Assembly: GCA_907165065.1 (NCBI GenBank)
Contig: OU015525.1
Span: 29,888,037 to 29,952,036, forward strand
DNA from: Caprimulgus europaeus
Lineage: Eukaryota > Chordata > Aves > Caprimulgiformes > Caprimulgidae
DNA length: 64,000 nucleotides
Direction: 5' to 3'
The position numbers and the translations under genes were made by a program. The stretch's first letter is position 1; each line of letters starts with the position of its first letter. The notes below the pieces were generated by a model that ran no database searches, was not told the origin of the DNA, and saw nothing but the letters and a program-made list of their open reading frames with translations. Of the stretch, positions 46,826-59,109 are shown piece after piece.

Positions 46826-49800
46826 ATATACCAAGAAACTAGCAAATCGGACTATCCAAACTAGTGTGAAAGAAAGAAAACTGAAAGATGGAGGTGTTAG
46901 AATTGTAAACATACATACAAGAAGTATTGATGGATATGTATTTTCTATCCCTTCTCCATGGTTACAAAGAATAAAACTATTTTGTTATACATCCTTTTTC
47001 CCAGATGGCAAATAGCCTTGTGAGCAGCATGAAATACCTCTGACAGCAAGACTGCTGCTGATGCAAGATACAGCAGAGTCTGAAACACATATTTTGAGTT
47101 ATCTGTGAAGGAATGACTCACCTCTAGGAAGTCAGACAACAGGTCCCTTCATTCTTCCACCATTAGCATTTCCTGGTGCAGTGTGTGTATCTGTCAAATC
47201 TCAGACAGTGAGAGTCAGACTCAGACAACTGGCTCTGCCTCAGACACCACTTCAGCCAGGCCGCTGACTCACACATTTTAAGCAATGTGCTCTGGCTCTA
47301 CTCTCTCTCATCATCACTCATATGTCAAACATGTGTGTCATTGGCCTGATATGCAACTGACCAATAATTTCTGTTTGATTCTGATGAGAAGATCATGTAA
47401 TGGAAAAAAAACCAAACAAAACAAAACTGACTTGTAAGACTTCATGCTTGGCTCCACTCTTCAGCTGCAGTCTAATTTTGCCATATAATTTTCCCATTCT
47501 CTCCTCACATGACCTTTTAGTCTTAAGGAAAAAGGGTCTTAATACATTCAACAACTAGAAGTGGAAAAATGTCATGCAGAAAAGTTCCCATTGCCCACAG
47601 TAATTTTTATTTCCACCCAACCATTTCTTGTTTTGCTTCAACCATAAGTAAGAATTCATATAAGATATTTTGTTTCCATTTTATGTTAGCAGCTAGGAAG
47701 ATGATACTTGAGTCTATAAACATCCTATATTTGCCCAGCACCAGTGCCCTGTAACGTATGCTGAAAAGGAATAACCTGGAAAAGGATCAGTGTGCCCGAG
47801 CCTGTTCTTACTTGAAACTGTGAAAAACACACATTTTCCTCTGGAAATTCGATATTGGAAATAATCTGTTGCAGACTTATGTAACAGAAAACTGTGCCAA
47901 AATGTATATGTCATTCTCTGATCATTGTTGGAAGAACTTTAGGAATTTGAATACCTTGTGTTTATACATATTAATTATTAGAGAATAAAATAATACCTCA
48001 TTGAATATGAAAACGGTAAAAAATATTTATTAGAGAGGTGGTACTGTATCAGATTGGAACTTATTTTCTTTAAAGTGACACTGGCTATATCTTTAATATG
48101 CCAGATATATCCCTTAGATAAGATCATATAATGTAATAAATTTTCCATTACTATTGCAGGCTCAAAAAATATTTCTTTAGGACTGTATAAGATCTTTCCC
48201 CTTCTCTGGCTGTCAGCAGTGTGCAACAGGGTTGTTCACAGAACTGAAGCACTGACATTTAAAAATTGTAAGGACCCAACACATTCTCAGTAATAATTTA
48301 GGAACATTCAAAGACCAACAACAGAATAAACTCCAACTTAAAAAAAAAAAAAAGCATCTGGCCTATGTGATTTAAATTTTGTTTTTCAAACTATGATCGT
48401 ACCTACTGCCTAGCCTTTTGAATTCTTTTCAGTAAGTTGTACATTTCTGTTTATTGTTTCTTTGAGTTAAACATTTCTTTGAAATGCCTGAATGCCCCTC
48501 TAGGCTTTCCTACACATTTTGTATTGAATAGGTGGCAGAAAAAAAGGCTGTTATCTGCTAATCCAGTTTATTTGCAATAGCAGTAGAGGCTGTCCTTCAG
48601 CATTTCATGTGTTGATCATGCCTTATTTGTTCTTACTAGTTCTGATGAGAACTGTAGAGCATAAAACCTACCACACACGGAGATAAATGGGGCATTTATG
48701 CTTTTTTTTCAGAGCCATTATTACTGAAACTATTATTCTAAAAACATAAGTCAAAAGAATTTGAGCAATATAACAAAAGATTTATTTTTAAAACAAATAA
48801 AAACCCCACAGCTTTCTGAAGAATTAGAGAGCTGACTGAAAAAGTTGTGCTGGTTTGAATAAAACAGATAATTTATAAACTATATGTGATGCCATATGAA
48901 AGTTGGTGAAGATATTTAACTCTTTATGATTTGTGTTAAGTGCTTGCAACTGTGGAGTGATCTAATCCTCAGAAAGTCCGGCATATAAATTCTTTACATC
49001 AGTTTAACCATGTATGCCATTTGCATGAAATTCTGTATGAGAGTGGTTATATACTGGAAAAAGTTGCTCAGAGAGATTGCACAATTTCAAATTTCAGCTG
49101 GAGTTGAGTTAAACCTGAGCAACCTGATCTGACTTTGGAGGAGGAGCTCCTCTCTTTCAGAGGCTCTTGGCAATCTAAATTGCTTTGTGTTTCTAAATCA
49201 GTAATAAAATCATTATGGCTGACAAAAGTGGATAGTAAGCATAGTTATTCCTAAAAGGAGAAACAACTGATGTAACAAGGAGTTCTTGGGAGCTACTGTA
49301 TATTTTTGCCTCGTATGTAAATCTTCCTTTGAGTGTAGTGGGATCACGCAACATGAAATTATTTCCTTACTACTTTTCAAATTTTTTTATATATTTTTTC
49401 CCAGGAAGACTTGATCCCAATAAGTTTTATTTTCTGATTTTCTTCTAGGGGTGCAACGTCATTGTTTCCTTGCCAACTTTTGATCTACTGCAGTTTTTTA
49501 TCTGCCTCTCTGTAATTCTTCATGCTGTTCTTTTTACTTACTCATTCTATTGAACAATAACCAGCCCTTGAATTTATGAGTCACCCTTCCTGAAACATTT
49601 CCTTCACAAAAGTTAGATTGTTTAGTGACTCTTGCATGGTTTTAATAATTGCTATCATTTCTTTTAATCCATATAGAAAATGAACTGATGGATTTTTTTG
49701 ATTTGTTTGTTTGTTCCCTAAATGCAGAACATTCCTATTTAATAGGATCCTATTTAAGGGTTGTGTGGTGCAAGAACTGAAAAAAATAAACAAACAACAA

Positions 49801-51301
49801 AAAACCTCAGGAACAAGAGACTAAGGCAGAAGCAACAACAAGCCAGCATCAGAAGACAGGATTTGCAGAAGTCTTTTGGCTGCTAATCTATGCTTCCAAT
49901 TGCATGAAAATTGCAAAACCTCTTTCCTCAAGGATAGTTGTCCTCTGATTGGTTTACTAGAGATTTCTCTACTAGAGCAAAAAGTATTATGGTATCATTG
50001 AATATGACATTTGTGTGGCTAATACTCAAAGGCTATGCACATGCTCCAGCTCCATTTTTTCTTGGAGAATAATAATGTACTGAACATTGAAAAAATAATA
50101 AGTCACCAGAATACTCTAAAATACTAATTGAAGCAGAAAGATAGAAGGACTTCCCTCTATTTAGTTTAACAAAATTAATACTACCAGATTAATTGCTTCT
50201 AGTTTATGCTGATGCAGAAAAGAGAAGCTTCATTAAAAAAACCCAAACCAACAAACAAAAAAAACCCCGCGAGTCATTTCCCTCCTTTTACTTTTGATAA
50301 AACTAAAAACTTAGAATTTCTCTTGTGTGGATTTAGAGTAGAAGAGCGATAATAAGTTAGATGTGTTTATTGTCCAGTGCCATGACTTACTAAGTTCCAT
50401 TGATCCCTTTAGCCCTAACAATTTCTAAAAATAATTGATTTTCTAGAAGATATAGAGCTAGAGATTAGTTTCAAAAGAAGTATCAAGACAAATTTATATT
50501 GAAATAATGCAGTTGGTGGCAAACACTGATATGTAATTGTTACACACTTTTAAGCAGAGAAATTTCTCAGTGCCTAGCTTGATTAATTAGAAAGGCGAGT
50601 ATGCGTACTTCTTAATAATATGCCTCTCCTGAGTTGTCATATAAGGAATAACTGATCTCTTCTGACTGGTTCTTAACCTCATGAAGGAAGGAAAAAGGAA
50701 ATAGGAGAAATATCTTTTAAGATTTTAATACAGTTCATAAATATTTGTTACTTTTTTTTTTTCATTAAAATATTTCCAGAATTAATTCATTTAAGACACA
50801 ATTCAGGAAACTGTTACAGAATGGAGAATTCTTTTAGAACCCTTTAATGCAATGTTTTAAGACTATAAACATTCACATAAGTGTCTGAAAGTAAAGCTAG
50901 AAAGAAAGTCCATCCTTAGCTTGAGTGAGTTCATAATTATACATGAATTGTTCACATAGCTCAAATTTTTACTATTATGAAATCCACAAATGTATGTTAT
51001 TCATTATGCAGCTTCATTTTGTATAGATAGGAATTAACCTCTACTTACTTCAGGCAGACTAGGTAAAATTGAATTTATCTTGAAAATAGCAACTTAATGA
51101 ATGAGAGAAACATACCAGATGTGTCAATTTCACGTTAGAGTATGCGTTTATATGCTGTAATCATCCACTCTAGTGTGTAATTAGGAAACATTTTGTTCAT
51201 ATTTTAGAAGTTACGGAGCATTCTAGAGATTACTGACAAACAAGCTTTAAAAGGTTTTGAAACTCCTTTGAGATTTGCATTATACCTTCAGTCTAGTAAG
51301 G
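46826..51301. other. AT-rich non-coding DNA, nothing recognised
   Basis: About 4.5 kb without a recognised gene or mobile element. A small GACTCAGAC-type repeat lies near 47190-47230, with A-runs near 47403-47410 and 48341-48353. Confidence 0.5.
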
Positions 51302-51884
51302 TGTGCTGGTTTTGGCTGGGTGGCTGGGGTAGGGTTAATTTTCTTCATAGTAGCTAGTAGGGATGAAGTTTTGGATTTGTGATCAAGACAGTGTTGATAA
51401 CATAGGGATGTTTTAGTTATTGTTTATCAGTGTTAACAGAGAGTCAAAGCCTTATCTGTTTCTCACATAACCCCACCAGCAAGTAGGCTGTGGGTGCACG
51501 AGAAGTGGGGAGGGGACACAGCTGGGACAGCTGACCCCAACTGACCAAAGGGATGTTCCACACCATATAATGTGAAGTTTAATGTATAAAGCTGGGGTAA
51601 GGAGAAGGAAGGAGAGGACATTCATAGTGATGGTGTTTGTCTTCCCAAGTAATGGTTACGTGTGATGCAGCCCTGCTTTTCTGGAGATGGCTGAATACCT
51701 GCCTGCCCATGGGAAGTAGGGAGTTAATTCCTTGTTTTCCTTTGCTTATTAAATTGCCTTTATCTCAACCAATGTGTTTTCTCACTTCTACCCTTTCGAT
51801 TCTCTCCCTCATACCACTAGGGGAGGCATGAGTGAGCGAGCAGCTGTGTGGTGCTTAGTTGTCGGCTGGGGTTAAACCATGACA
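51302..51884 (+). mobile_element. Solo LTR of ERVL-like family, full form
   Basis: It starts TGTGCTGGTTTTGGCTGGG and ends GGGGTTAAACCATGACA. In between come GTTAATTTTCTTCATAGTAG, GGGACAGCTGACCCCAACTG, a TATA box TATAAAG (51585-51591), GGAGATGGCTGAATACCTGC and the GTGAGCGAGCAGC block, in the order of this family. Flanks taagg (51297-51301) and tgagg (51885-51889) agree at 4 of 5 bases, a decayed 5-bp target duplication. It is about 580 bp with no internal coding part, a solo LTR that looks structurally whole as an LTR. Confidence 0.92.
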
Positions 51885-52365
51885 TGAGGTCAGCAGTAGA
51901 AAACAATTCCTGCAATAAATGACTGGCATAAAAAGAATGAAGGATACTTCAAGAAATATGTACGAGGTAAAAACCCTCTTCCTATAACTTTTTTTTTCTT
52001 TTTTTGAAAGGTGAATAATTTCCAACACTAACCTTACAGTAGTAGAAGTTCTAAAAATATGTACAAAACCTAGGTAACCTTAAGGCTAAAATAAGTGGCC
52101 ATCTTTGAAATGATGAGGATTCAGGAAGTATGATAAATACATAAATACTGGCTATTTAGGAAATTATTTTATGTTTGGAAGTCTTGTGGTTTAAGGTTTT
52201 GCAGGGTATTTCATAGAAAGTCATACTGCAGAAAACTGTGTCATAGATGAAAAAGAAAAGCAAAGATTATTTCCTGGGCTAGGGGGAAATAAGATTGTTT
52301 TAAAACATATTAGTGTACAAAATTTGCCAAAACTTACTTAACATCTAATAATTTTCAAATTGTCT
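51885..52365. other. Non-coding spacer between LTR and CR1
   Basis: AT-rich unique sequence with a T-run near 51990-52005; nothing recognised. Confidence 0.6.
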
Positions 52366-53222
52366 CAGCAAGTTTGCACATGACACTAAACTGGAGGAGT
52401 GGCTGATAAGCCAGAGGGTCATGCTACCATTCAGATGCACCTTGACAGGCTAGAGGAATGGGCCAATGGAAAAATAATGAAGTTCACGAAGGCCACCTGG
52501 GAAAGAATAACCCTATGCACCAATATATATTAAGGGCCACCCAGCTGGAAAGCAGCTTGGCAGGGAAGAACCTGGGGGTCCTGGTGAACACCAAACTGAA
52601 CGAGCTAGCAATATGCCCTTGTGGCAAATGCATCAACAGGTATCCTGGGTTGCATTAGACAAAGTATTGCCAACATGTCAAGGATGATGATCTTTCCCCT
52701 CTACTCAGCACTAGTGAGGCTACACCTGGAGAGCTGTGTCCGGTTCTGGGCTCCTCAGTACAAGAGAGACATGGACATACTGGATAAAATCCAGCAAAAG
52801 GCCACGAGGATGATGAATGGACTGGAGCTTCTCTCCCATGAAAGGCTGAGAGAGCTGCAACTGTTGTACCTGGAGAAGAGAACGCTTGGGAGGATATCAT
52901 AAATGTGTATAAATTAATGAGCAGAGGGTGCAAAGAGGAGAGAGCCAGGATCTTTTCAGTGGTGCCCAGTGACAGGACAAGAAATAATGGGCACAAAGTA
53001 AAATACGAGAGGTTCCCTCTGAACACCAGGAAACATTTTTTTTTACTGTGAAGGTGACTAAGCACTGACAGGTTGTTGAGAGAAGTTGTGGAATCTTTCT
53101 TCTTGGAGATATTAAAAAAACATCTGGACACAGTTCTGGGCAACTGGCTCTAGGTGGCAAAGCAGGGGATGTTGGAACAAATGACCTCCAGAGGGCCCTT
53201 CAACCATTCTATGATTCTGTGA
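52366..53222 (+). mobile_element. CR1 LINE fragment: late RT to 3' tail
   Basis: The plus-strand copy starts at SKFAHDTKLEE (about 52368), the catalytic FADD region of the reverse transcriptase, with H in place of the first aspartate. It runs through [121 protein letters not shown] (to about 52885). It then reads, in other frames, [29 protein letters not shown], and ends in the 3' tail ATTCTATGATTCTGTGA (53206-53222). It is 5'-truncated and broken by frame changes. The 162-codon minus-strand frame at 52655-53143, the longest in the window, is antisense to it. Confidence 0.96.
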
Positions 53223-56200
53223 AATTTGTCTTTTTTTATACTTCAGGTTAATTTATGTATTTTTCTATATCCATAGGATATGCAGCAAATATAGCAAGTT
53301 TGGTGACATAGAAAAAATTCTGAAAGGCTTACTGAGTAAGTTAGGAGAAAGTTAAATACCATACTTATCTGTAGAGTCACTTGTGAACACAAATTTCAGT
53401 CTCCTTTTTCAAAATTTTGTTGCCTAAACTTCAGCATTGTAAATGAAGTCATTACAACGTGAATTCAATAATTTCAAAGGAAAAAAATAATAAAAGTATG
53501 GATGTCTGAGTATTTCAGGCTCAGAGATTCAGATTCAGGGATATATTTGTTCATAGTAAATCTTGTCTTGTCATTCTTCAGTCATAGAGAGCTTTATACT
53601 CAGAATCAAGTCATCTACAACAGCATTTACTTGCATTTAAGGTCATACAAAATTTATGTGTGCGTACATCATGACATGTAACTGACAAAAGGTGGCAATT
53701 GGTTTCACCCTTTTCAACTTTCACTTTAAACTGTGGTGTCACTAAACATTACTCTCTTCAATCAAAAACAATAACTGTTGTTTTCCCTTTGCCTTTAACA
53801 GTTACTTTGTTATTATGGTCTCTATAGTCAAAATGCTTGAACATATGTCTTAAAGTACCTTAAAATATAACTTGACACAGCAAAATGATTGATTTCATTG
53901 TTTATCTCCTATCTATCTTCTGATGTGATAGACTACCTTGATTAAAGCTGTCAGTTATTCATGCCCATCATCTGCCATGTTTCATATCTCTGTTTCCAGA
54001 CTGGTAGCTATAGTAGATATAAAATCTATTTGATCTATTTGGAATAACCATTCATATGCTTAAGACAAACAAACATGTCCTGAGCTGCAGCTGAAGCCTT
54101 CCTGAAAGTTACTGCTTGTAATTCCTGTTTTTCTTCTAGTAATCAGATATTTTAAAACAATATGACAAGTGAATCTCACAGAATTACCCAGTTGTACCAT
54201 TTTTACTTCTAACAAGTGTCCCAGGAGCTGAATAATAGACAAAAGAAGCAAGATAATAATTGTGCACTATCCCCTCCATTTTGTTGTATGGCTGGTACTA
54301 TGGTACAGCAGAGGAATGATTAACTACTAGGGACTGATACGACAGTCAGTGGAGCTACATCCCTGGAAGCCAGGGACTCAAAATATATCATTGCATTAGA
54401 GAAATTCTACCTTCTCCTTTAAATTTTTGCCTTTAGAGTATTTATCAACTCTTTTAAGATTAGGAATGCATAATTTCTTTCTAACAAGCTTAATGCAGAT
54501 TCTAACAAGACCTGCTGCTTTAGAACTAAACAAGTTGGTGGCCTGTGTCTTTTAATATGAACCCTAAACCCCATTATTTTTCATTGTTACCATTGGTACC
54601 AGCAATAGTCTTTTCCATTCTTTACTTCTGCTTGGCATTGAAAGCACTTCAGAGAAGATGTTCAGCACTGACTTAATTCATTCTTGTAGTCCTTGAGATT
54701 ATTCTCATTCATATTAAGTTGTCTTCTCCCATTTTTACTGCAGAAAGAAATCATCTTAACTCTGGTCTTTAACTTGGAATAATTTGATGTATTTGTGTAA
54801 TACAAATTGTATTTTGCTTACTGTAAATGTGACTGAGGTTCCTTAAAAGGGCATCATCAATAATCAAGATAGTTGATTTTTCTTCTTTATGCTCAGGACT
54901 TGAGCCTGGCCCTGTTTTGAACTTCCATTTGTCTGAATCTGGCCTATTCTTAAGGGAAAAACAATAAGACCTTTCAGTTAACAAAAAAGTTGATATAGAT
55001 GAAAGCTGAGAGAGTTTTGTTTATTTGTTTTAATATTATTAGTGATTTTCAGGTGGTCCTACTACAGAAAAGACTTTAGGAATACATTCTCAGTAGTCCT
55101 GCATTGTGTCATAGGTATATTGAAAACCCAAGTCACTGTGTGTCAAACTCCTGCTTGCTTCAGTGACCAAATGAGACAGAGAATGCCTTAACAACCAATG
55201 TAGAAAGGTCTTCTGTAAATTTTGCTCCTAGCTTCTTCAGCTGCTGAGATGAAATACCCTTTATGCTCATAGACACATGTAAGCAGACTTAAAGAGTAAG
55301 AGAGAAGACTGGGACACATCTTTATCAATTCATTGTAGCATTCTTTTCACAAAGGTTGAGTCACATCATTTAAAGAAACTGTGCTAGTTCGGGCCTTATT
55401 CTTTATGGCTACTTTAAAAAATTATATACAGTTACTTGTTTTCAAGGAGTGCAATAAAATAATTGCTTTTGTTACTATATCTTACTAACTGTGTTATGGT
55501 CATTTAATTAAGTATGCAGATACATTTTTTGTTATATGGAGTGTTGTTATATGTGTTTTATGGAGTTTCTCTTGGGGAACATAATCGAGAAAACAAAATT
55601 TAAGTGCCATTTGTGTTTATTAAGAATAATGAAAAGGGAATAAGCTATCTCAGCAGTCAATTACCCTCCTTCAACATTTATACTGTAATCCTTATAATTG
55701 AATCTCAAAGCATATAAACAGAAGAAAGAATAAATTGTGAATTTTCAAACTTTTTGTCTTGCTTAAATTTGCATATATTTTCACAAGTGTAGATGTGAAA
55801 AAATGTTTTCTTTATATATATATTTACATACACACGTATATGAATGGGTATGTACAGATATTTTTGCTTGCATGTATATGTGAATACATTAATGCAATAT
55901 TTAATACATCACTTCAGAGTAGCATAATGTCACATCCAAAGAAAAAAGATAAAAAATACAGATATCTTTACTCTGGGTGGATAGGTGCATTGATAAATTG
56001 GAGATAAAACTGTTATATTGACCAAAAAAATATGTATTTTAGTGTCATGACTGAAACTTGTAATCCATTGATACTGCAAAGAGGTTACTTATGTTCAAGT
56101 AAGAAACCCAGCTATCAAAATAATATTAACTCTATACTGGATGTCTCTTTGTAAATAGGATATCTTTTTGTTATGATCAATTAATTAATAAAATAATGAC

Positions 56201-58815
56201 AAAGCAGTATGATTATTACAAACATTTTGAAAATGTAATACTATGTATAATCTCAGTAATTTATATATTGTAATTTTTAAATAATGTACTTTCATACTTT
56301 AAACAAATATACTTATAATAAAGTTTTGGTTTGGTTTTGTTTTTTTCATTTACAGAAGTTTTAAAAAAGCTTTATAAGGGTAGCTTTCATATGTATAAGT
56401 TTATAGACTTTACCACGGTAGGTAAGAACTCCTTTGATGCCAGTCCAGAAAGTGTTAATACCATGCTTCACTCTAGTTAGACTGAATTAGAAACCTCCCA
56501 TCAGACAAGAAAAAAATGGGGGGAAAAAAAAATCAAAATGAGAAAAGCTGTACAAAACATTGATTTATTTACCTTTTCTATAATCATATTAGTATTAACA
56601 TGCTAGTATACTGTCCAATAAACACTGCAAATCGCAGGTGGATATTTTAGCCACATTTCCTGATTGTTATTTAGCACAGCTGCAAGATCTGCCCAAGATT
56701 TTTACAACATGAAATATGATAATATGCAATATATGAAGAAGTAAGAAAGGGTGTTCATGAAGGTGATTTCACAGGACAGCATCATAGCTCAAAACACTTG
56801 GTGTTCAAATCACCTGCCTTTCAGTTGTACGACATGTATCCTGCACAGATTTGTTTTTTATTGTGAGTCTCCTCTGTCTTGCAGAAGCACCATGCCATCT
56901 ACCTTGAACAATATTGTTCTTATTATCAGCACTCTCTGGTACATAAAACTATTCTTGTTGAAATGAAATTAGCCTTAAATACTGTAAGAAGTATTAAGAA
57001 CTAGATGCCAATTGGGAACTAGGGAAAAAAGTTAAACTGATCGGTAAACACTTACAATACATACAATTTTCTCAAACTAGACTGCATTATTGCTTTAGAG
57101 ATTTTGAGCCCTGTGAGTTGTGCAATATGTAGTTTTCACTGGAACCATAGAAAGTTTTTTCCTTGCCCTTGAAAGACAAAAAATTCAAATCAATGTGCTG
57201 TCTAAGTATTGAATTCTTTCCACTTTTTGAAATTCTTGTTTACATGGATCAGATCTAAAGTTGCTTGTGTGTATTTATTTCACTGGCATGGATTTGTATT
57301 AATAACATTACAGAAAACATTGAATCATTGACAGTATGAACATGAGCTTTGGTCAAGACACTGAAAGTAATGGCCATGAAAGATTCTTTTTGATTTCAGT
57401 GGATTTTGAGTTCACCTGATTGTACTCTATTAAAGTATGGTAGCTGCTGACAGGACAAAGTGTTACCTGCATGTCAGCCTCAAGCCTTTTGGGCACTGTG
57501 GTCTTTACTAACTTTTGTGAAGCTAAACCAGAGATTAACTCATTTGTCACGTTAGCATTCAGATTCTAGCTTTCTTTCAGTTTTGTGTTTATTTTTATCA
57601 GCCATGTGCCAAGGACAGACTCAGGACTAAGGGTAGTTGCCAAGAGTTAAAACTGAACTTCTGTGCCAAACATGAAACACAACTCCATCTCACCCATATG
57701 CTGTTGCAGCAAGATTGAAAGATGGTGATGTTGAGTTGTGTGTTTGCATATGTCTATGTGCGTGTACAAAGGGAGGATCTAAACAGACCTTGGCTGAATT
57801 ATGATGTATCAGCATATGAACCGATACTTTGGATATCCAGTAGAAGACCAGTGATTGAACAAACATCTTTCAGCTGAAGAAGGGTGACTACATGAAAACA
57901 TCTTGAAAGAAAACCTGAAGAGTTGGGATATCATATCAGATACTTGAGGCTACCTTTGGTATCATAATGAAAACCATGTATATTCATGTTTCTCTTTTTC
58001 CTATAAAATCCAGAAGTAAAAACGAGCAGGACTCACTGAAAAACTTCACTGTGTTGCTCTTCAATGTGGCCCTGTTTTGAAAGCGCACCTTTAAAAGGTG
58101 AAAGTTTAGTATAATGTGAGAGTACAGAGAGGAGAAATGGTCTTGTAAGGAGAAGATATAAAGACCAGAAAAAAACCTTCCTTAATATTTTTATGCAATA
58201 TCCCCATCTTAGGAGAAAAGATATCTTTTATTTCACATGTAACTATTTTTCTATGGGTGGCATACTTAAAGCACATAAGCTGATTCCAATAATTTCTCAC
58301 CTTATTTCTTTTAAGAAATTGACATTCTCTTTGACAGACCATTATTTTGCTGTGATAGTTTTGTAAGTGACATTTTAAGGTCAACTTAAAAAAAACCCAA
58401 AACACAATCCTACACTATTATTCTTCATTATGATAATGAAATGAAACAAACAGCACTTAGAACAAAAAGTCATTAATATTTATTTGCAAAAGTTTCATTT
58501 TCTTGACAAGGAATAATACTCTACAAAACTTTTTATTCATTGGCTTGAAAAAAGGAATCTTCAATCAAAACAAAGGTATCATTGTTCCACAATGTTAAAA
58601 GGACATTTAGTTTGAAAAGTTAAGCATTCAAAAGGTAGGAAATGCCAACATTTAACCATGTTATAAATACATATAAGTATTTTTATTTAATAATATTTTT
58701 TCTATTGAATTTTTGAAATATTCAAATTATTTCACTTATTTTTAGATCTTCCATATTCAGAGTATATTTTCATGCCTTACTTATTCTATCCCTCAATAAT
58801 GTGATTATGGCAAGC
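53223..58815. other. Long AT-rich non-coding stretch
   Basis: About 5.6 kb without a recognised gene or mobile element. Small TA-rich and TATACACA-like runs near 55815-55850, otherwise unique sequence. Open frames are under about 100 codons and lack domains. Confidence 0.5.
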
Positions 58816-59058
58816 ATAGAAACACAGAATTGCAGAATGGTTGAGCTTGGAAGGGACCACAGTTCAACTAGTCCAACAGACATCTAGCCCAACTTCCCTG
58901 CTCAAAGGAGGGTCTGCTACTGCAGGTTACTCCAGACCAGGTCCAGTCAGATTTTTAATATCTTCACAGATGGAGACTTTGCAACCTGTCTAGGCAAGTT
59001 GTTCCAGTGTTTGACCAGCTTTAGAGTTGTTTTTTTTTTTTTTTTTCCTGTGTTGACT
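58816..59058 (-). mobile_element. CR1 LINE 3' UTR fragment with enlarged T-run
   Basis: The minus-strand CR1 tail at 58816-58860 contains GGTCCCTTCCAAGCTC. Conserved 3' UTR blocks follow (GATGGAGACTTTGCAACCTG read on the plus strand, near 58969). An uninterrupted T-run of about 17 bases at 59030-59046 sits where the family normally has a shorter TTCTTCC, and the similarity continues for a few bases after it. It is cut near 59058, close to a perfect inverted repeat. Confidence 0.9.
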
Positions 59059-59064
59059 AACCTT

Positions 59065-59109
59065 AGGTGACTAACCTTAAACAACCCTGCTGCTTAAGGT
59101 TAGTCACCT
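59065..59109. repeat. Perfect 16-bp inverted repeat at CR1 edge
   Basis: Left arm AGGTGACTAACCTTAA (59065-59080) is the exact reverse complement of TTAAGGTTAGTCACCT (59094-59109) with a 13-base loop. A partial direct copy GACTAACCTTA (59055-59065) lies immediately before the left arm, so the motif occurs three times in 55 bases. Confidence 0.92.

Noticed and set aside
52655-53143. 162-codon minus-strand open frame
   Set aside because: It lies entirely antisense to CR1 ORF2 and the CR1 3' UTR; its openness is a by-product of CR1 codon composition.
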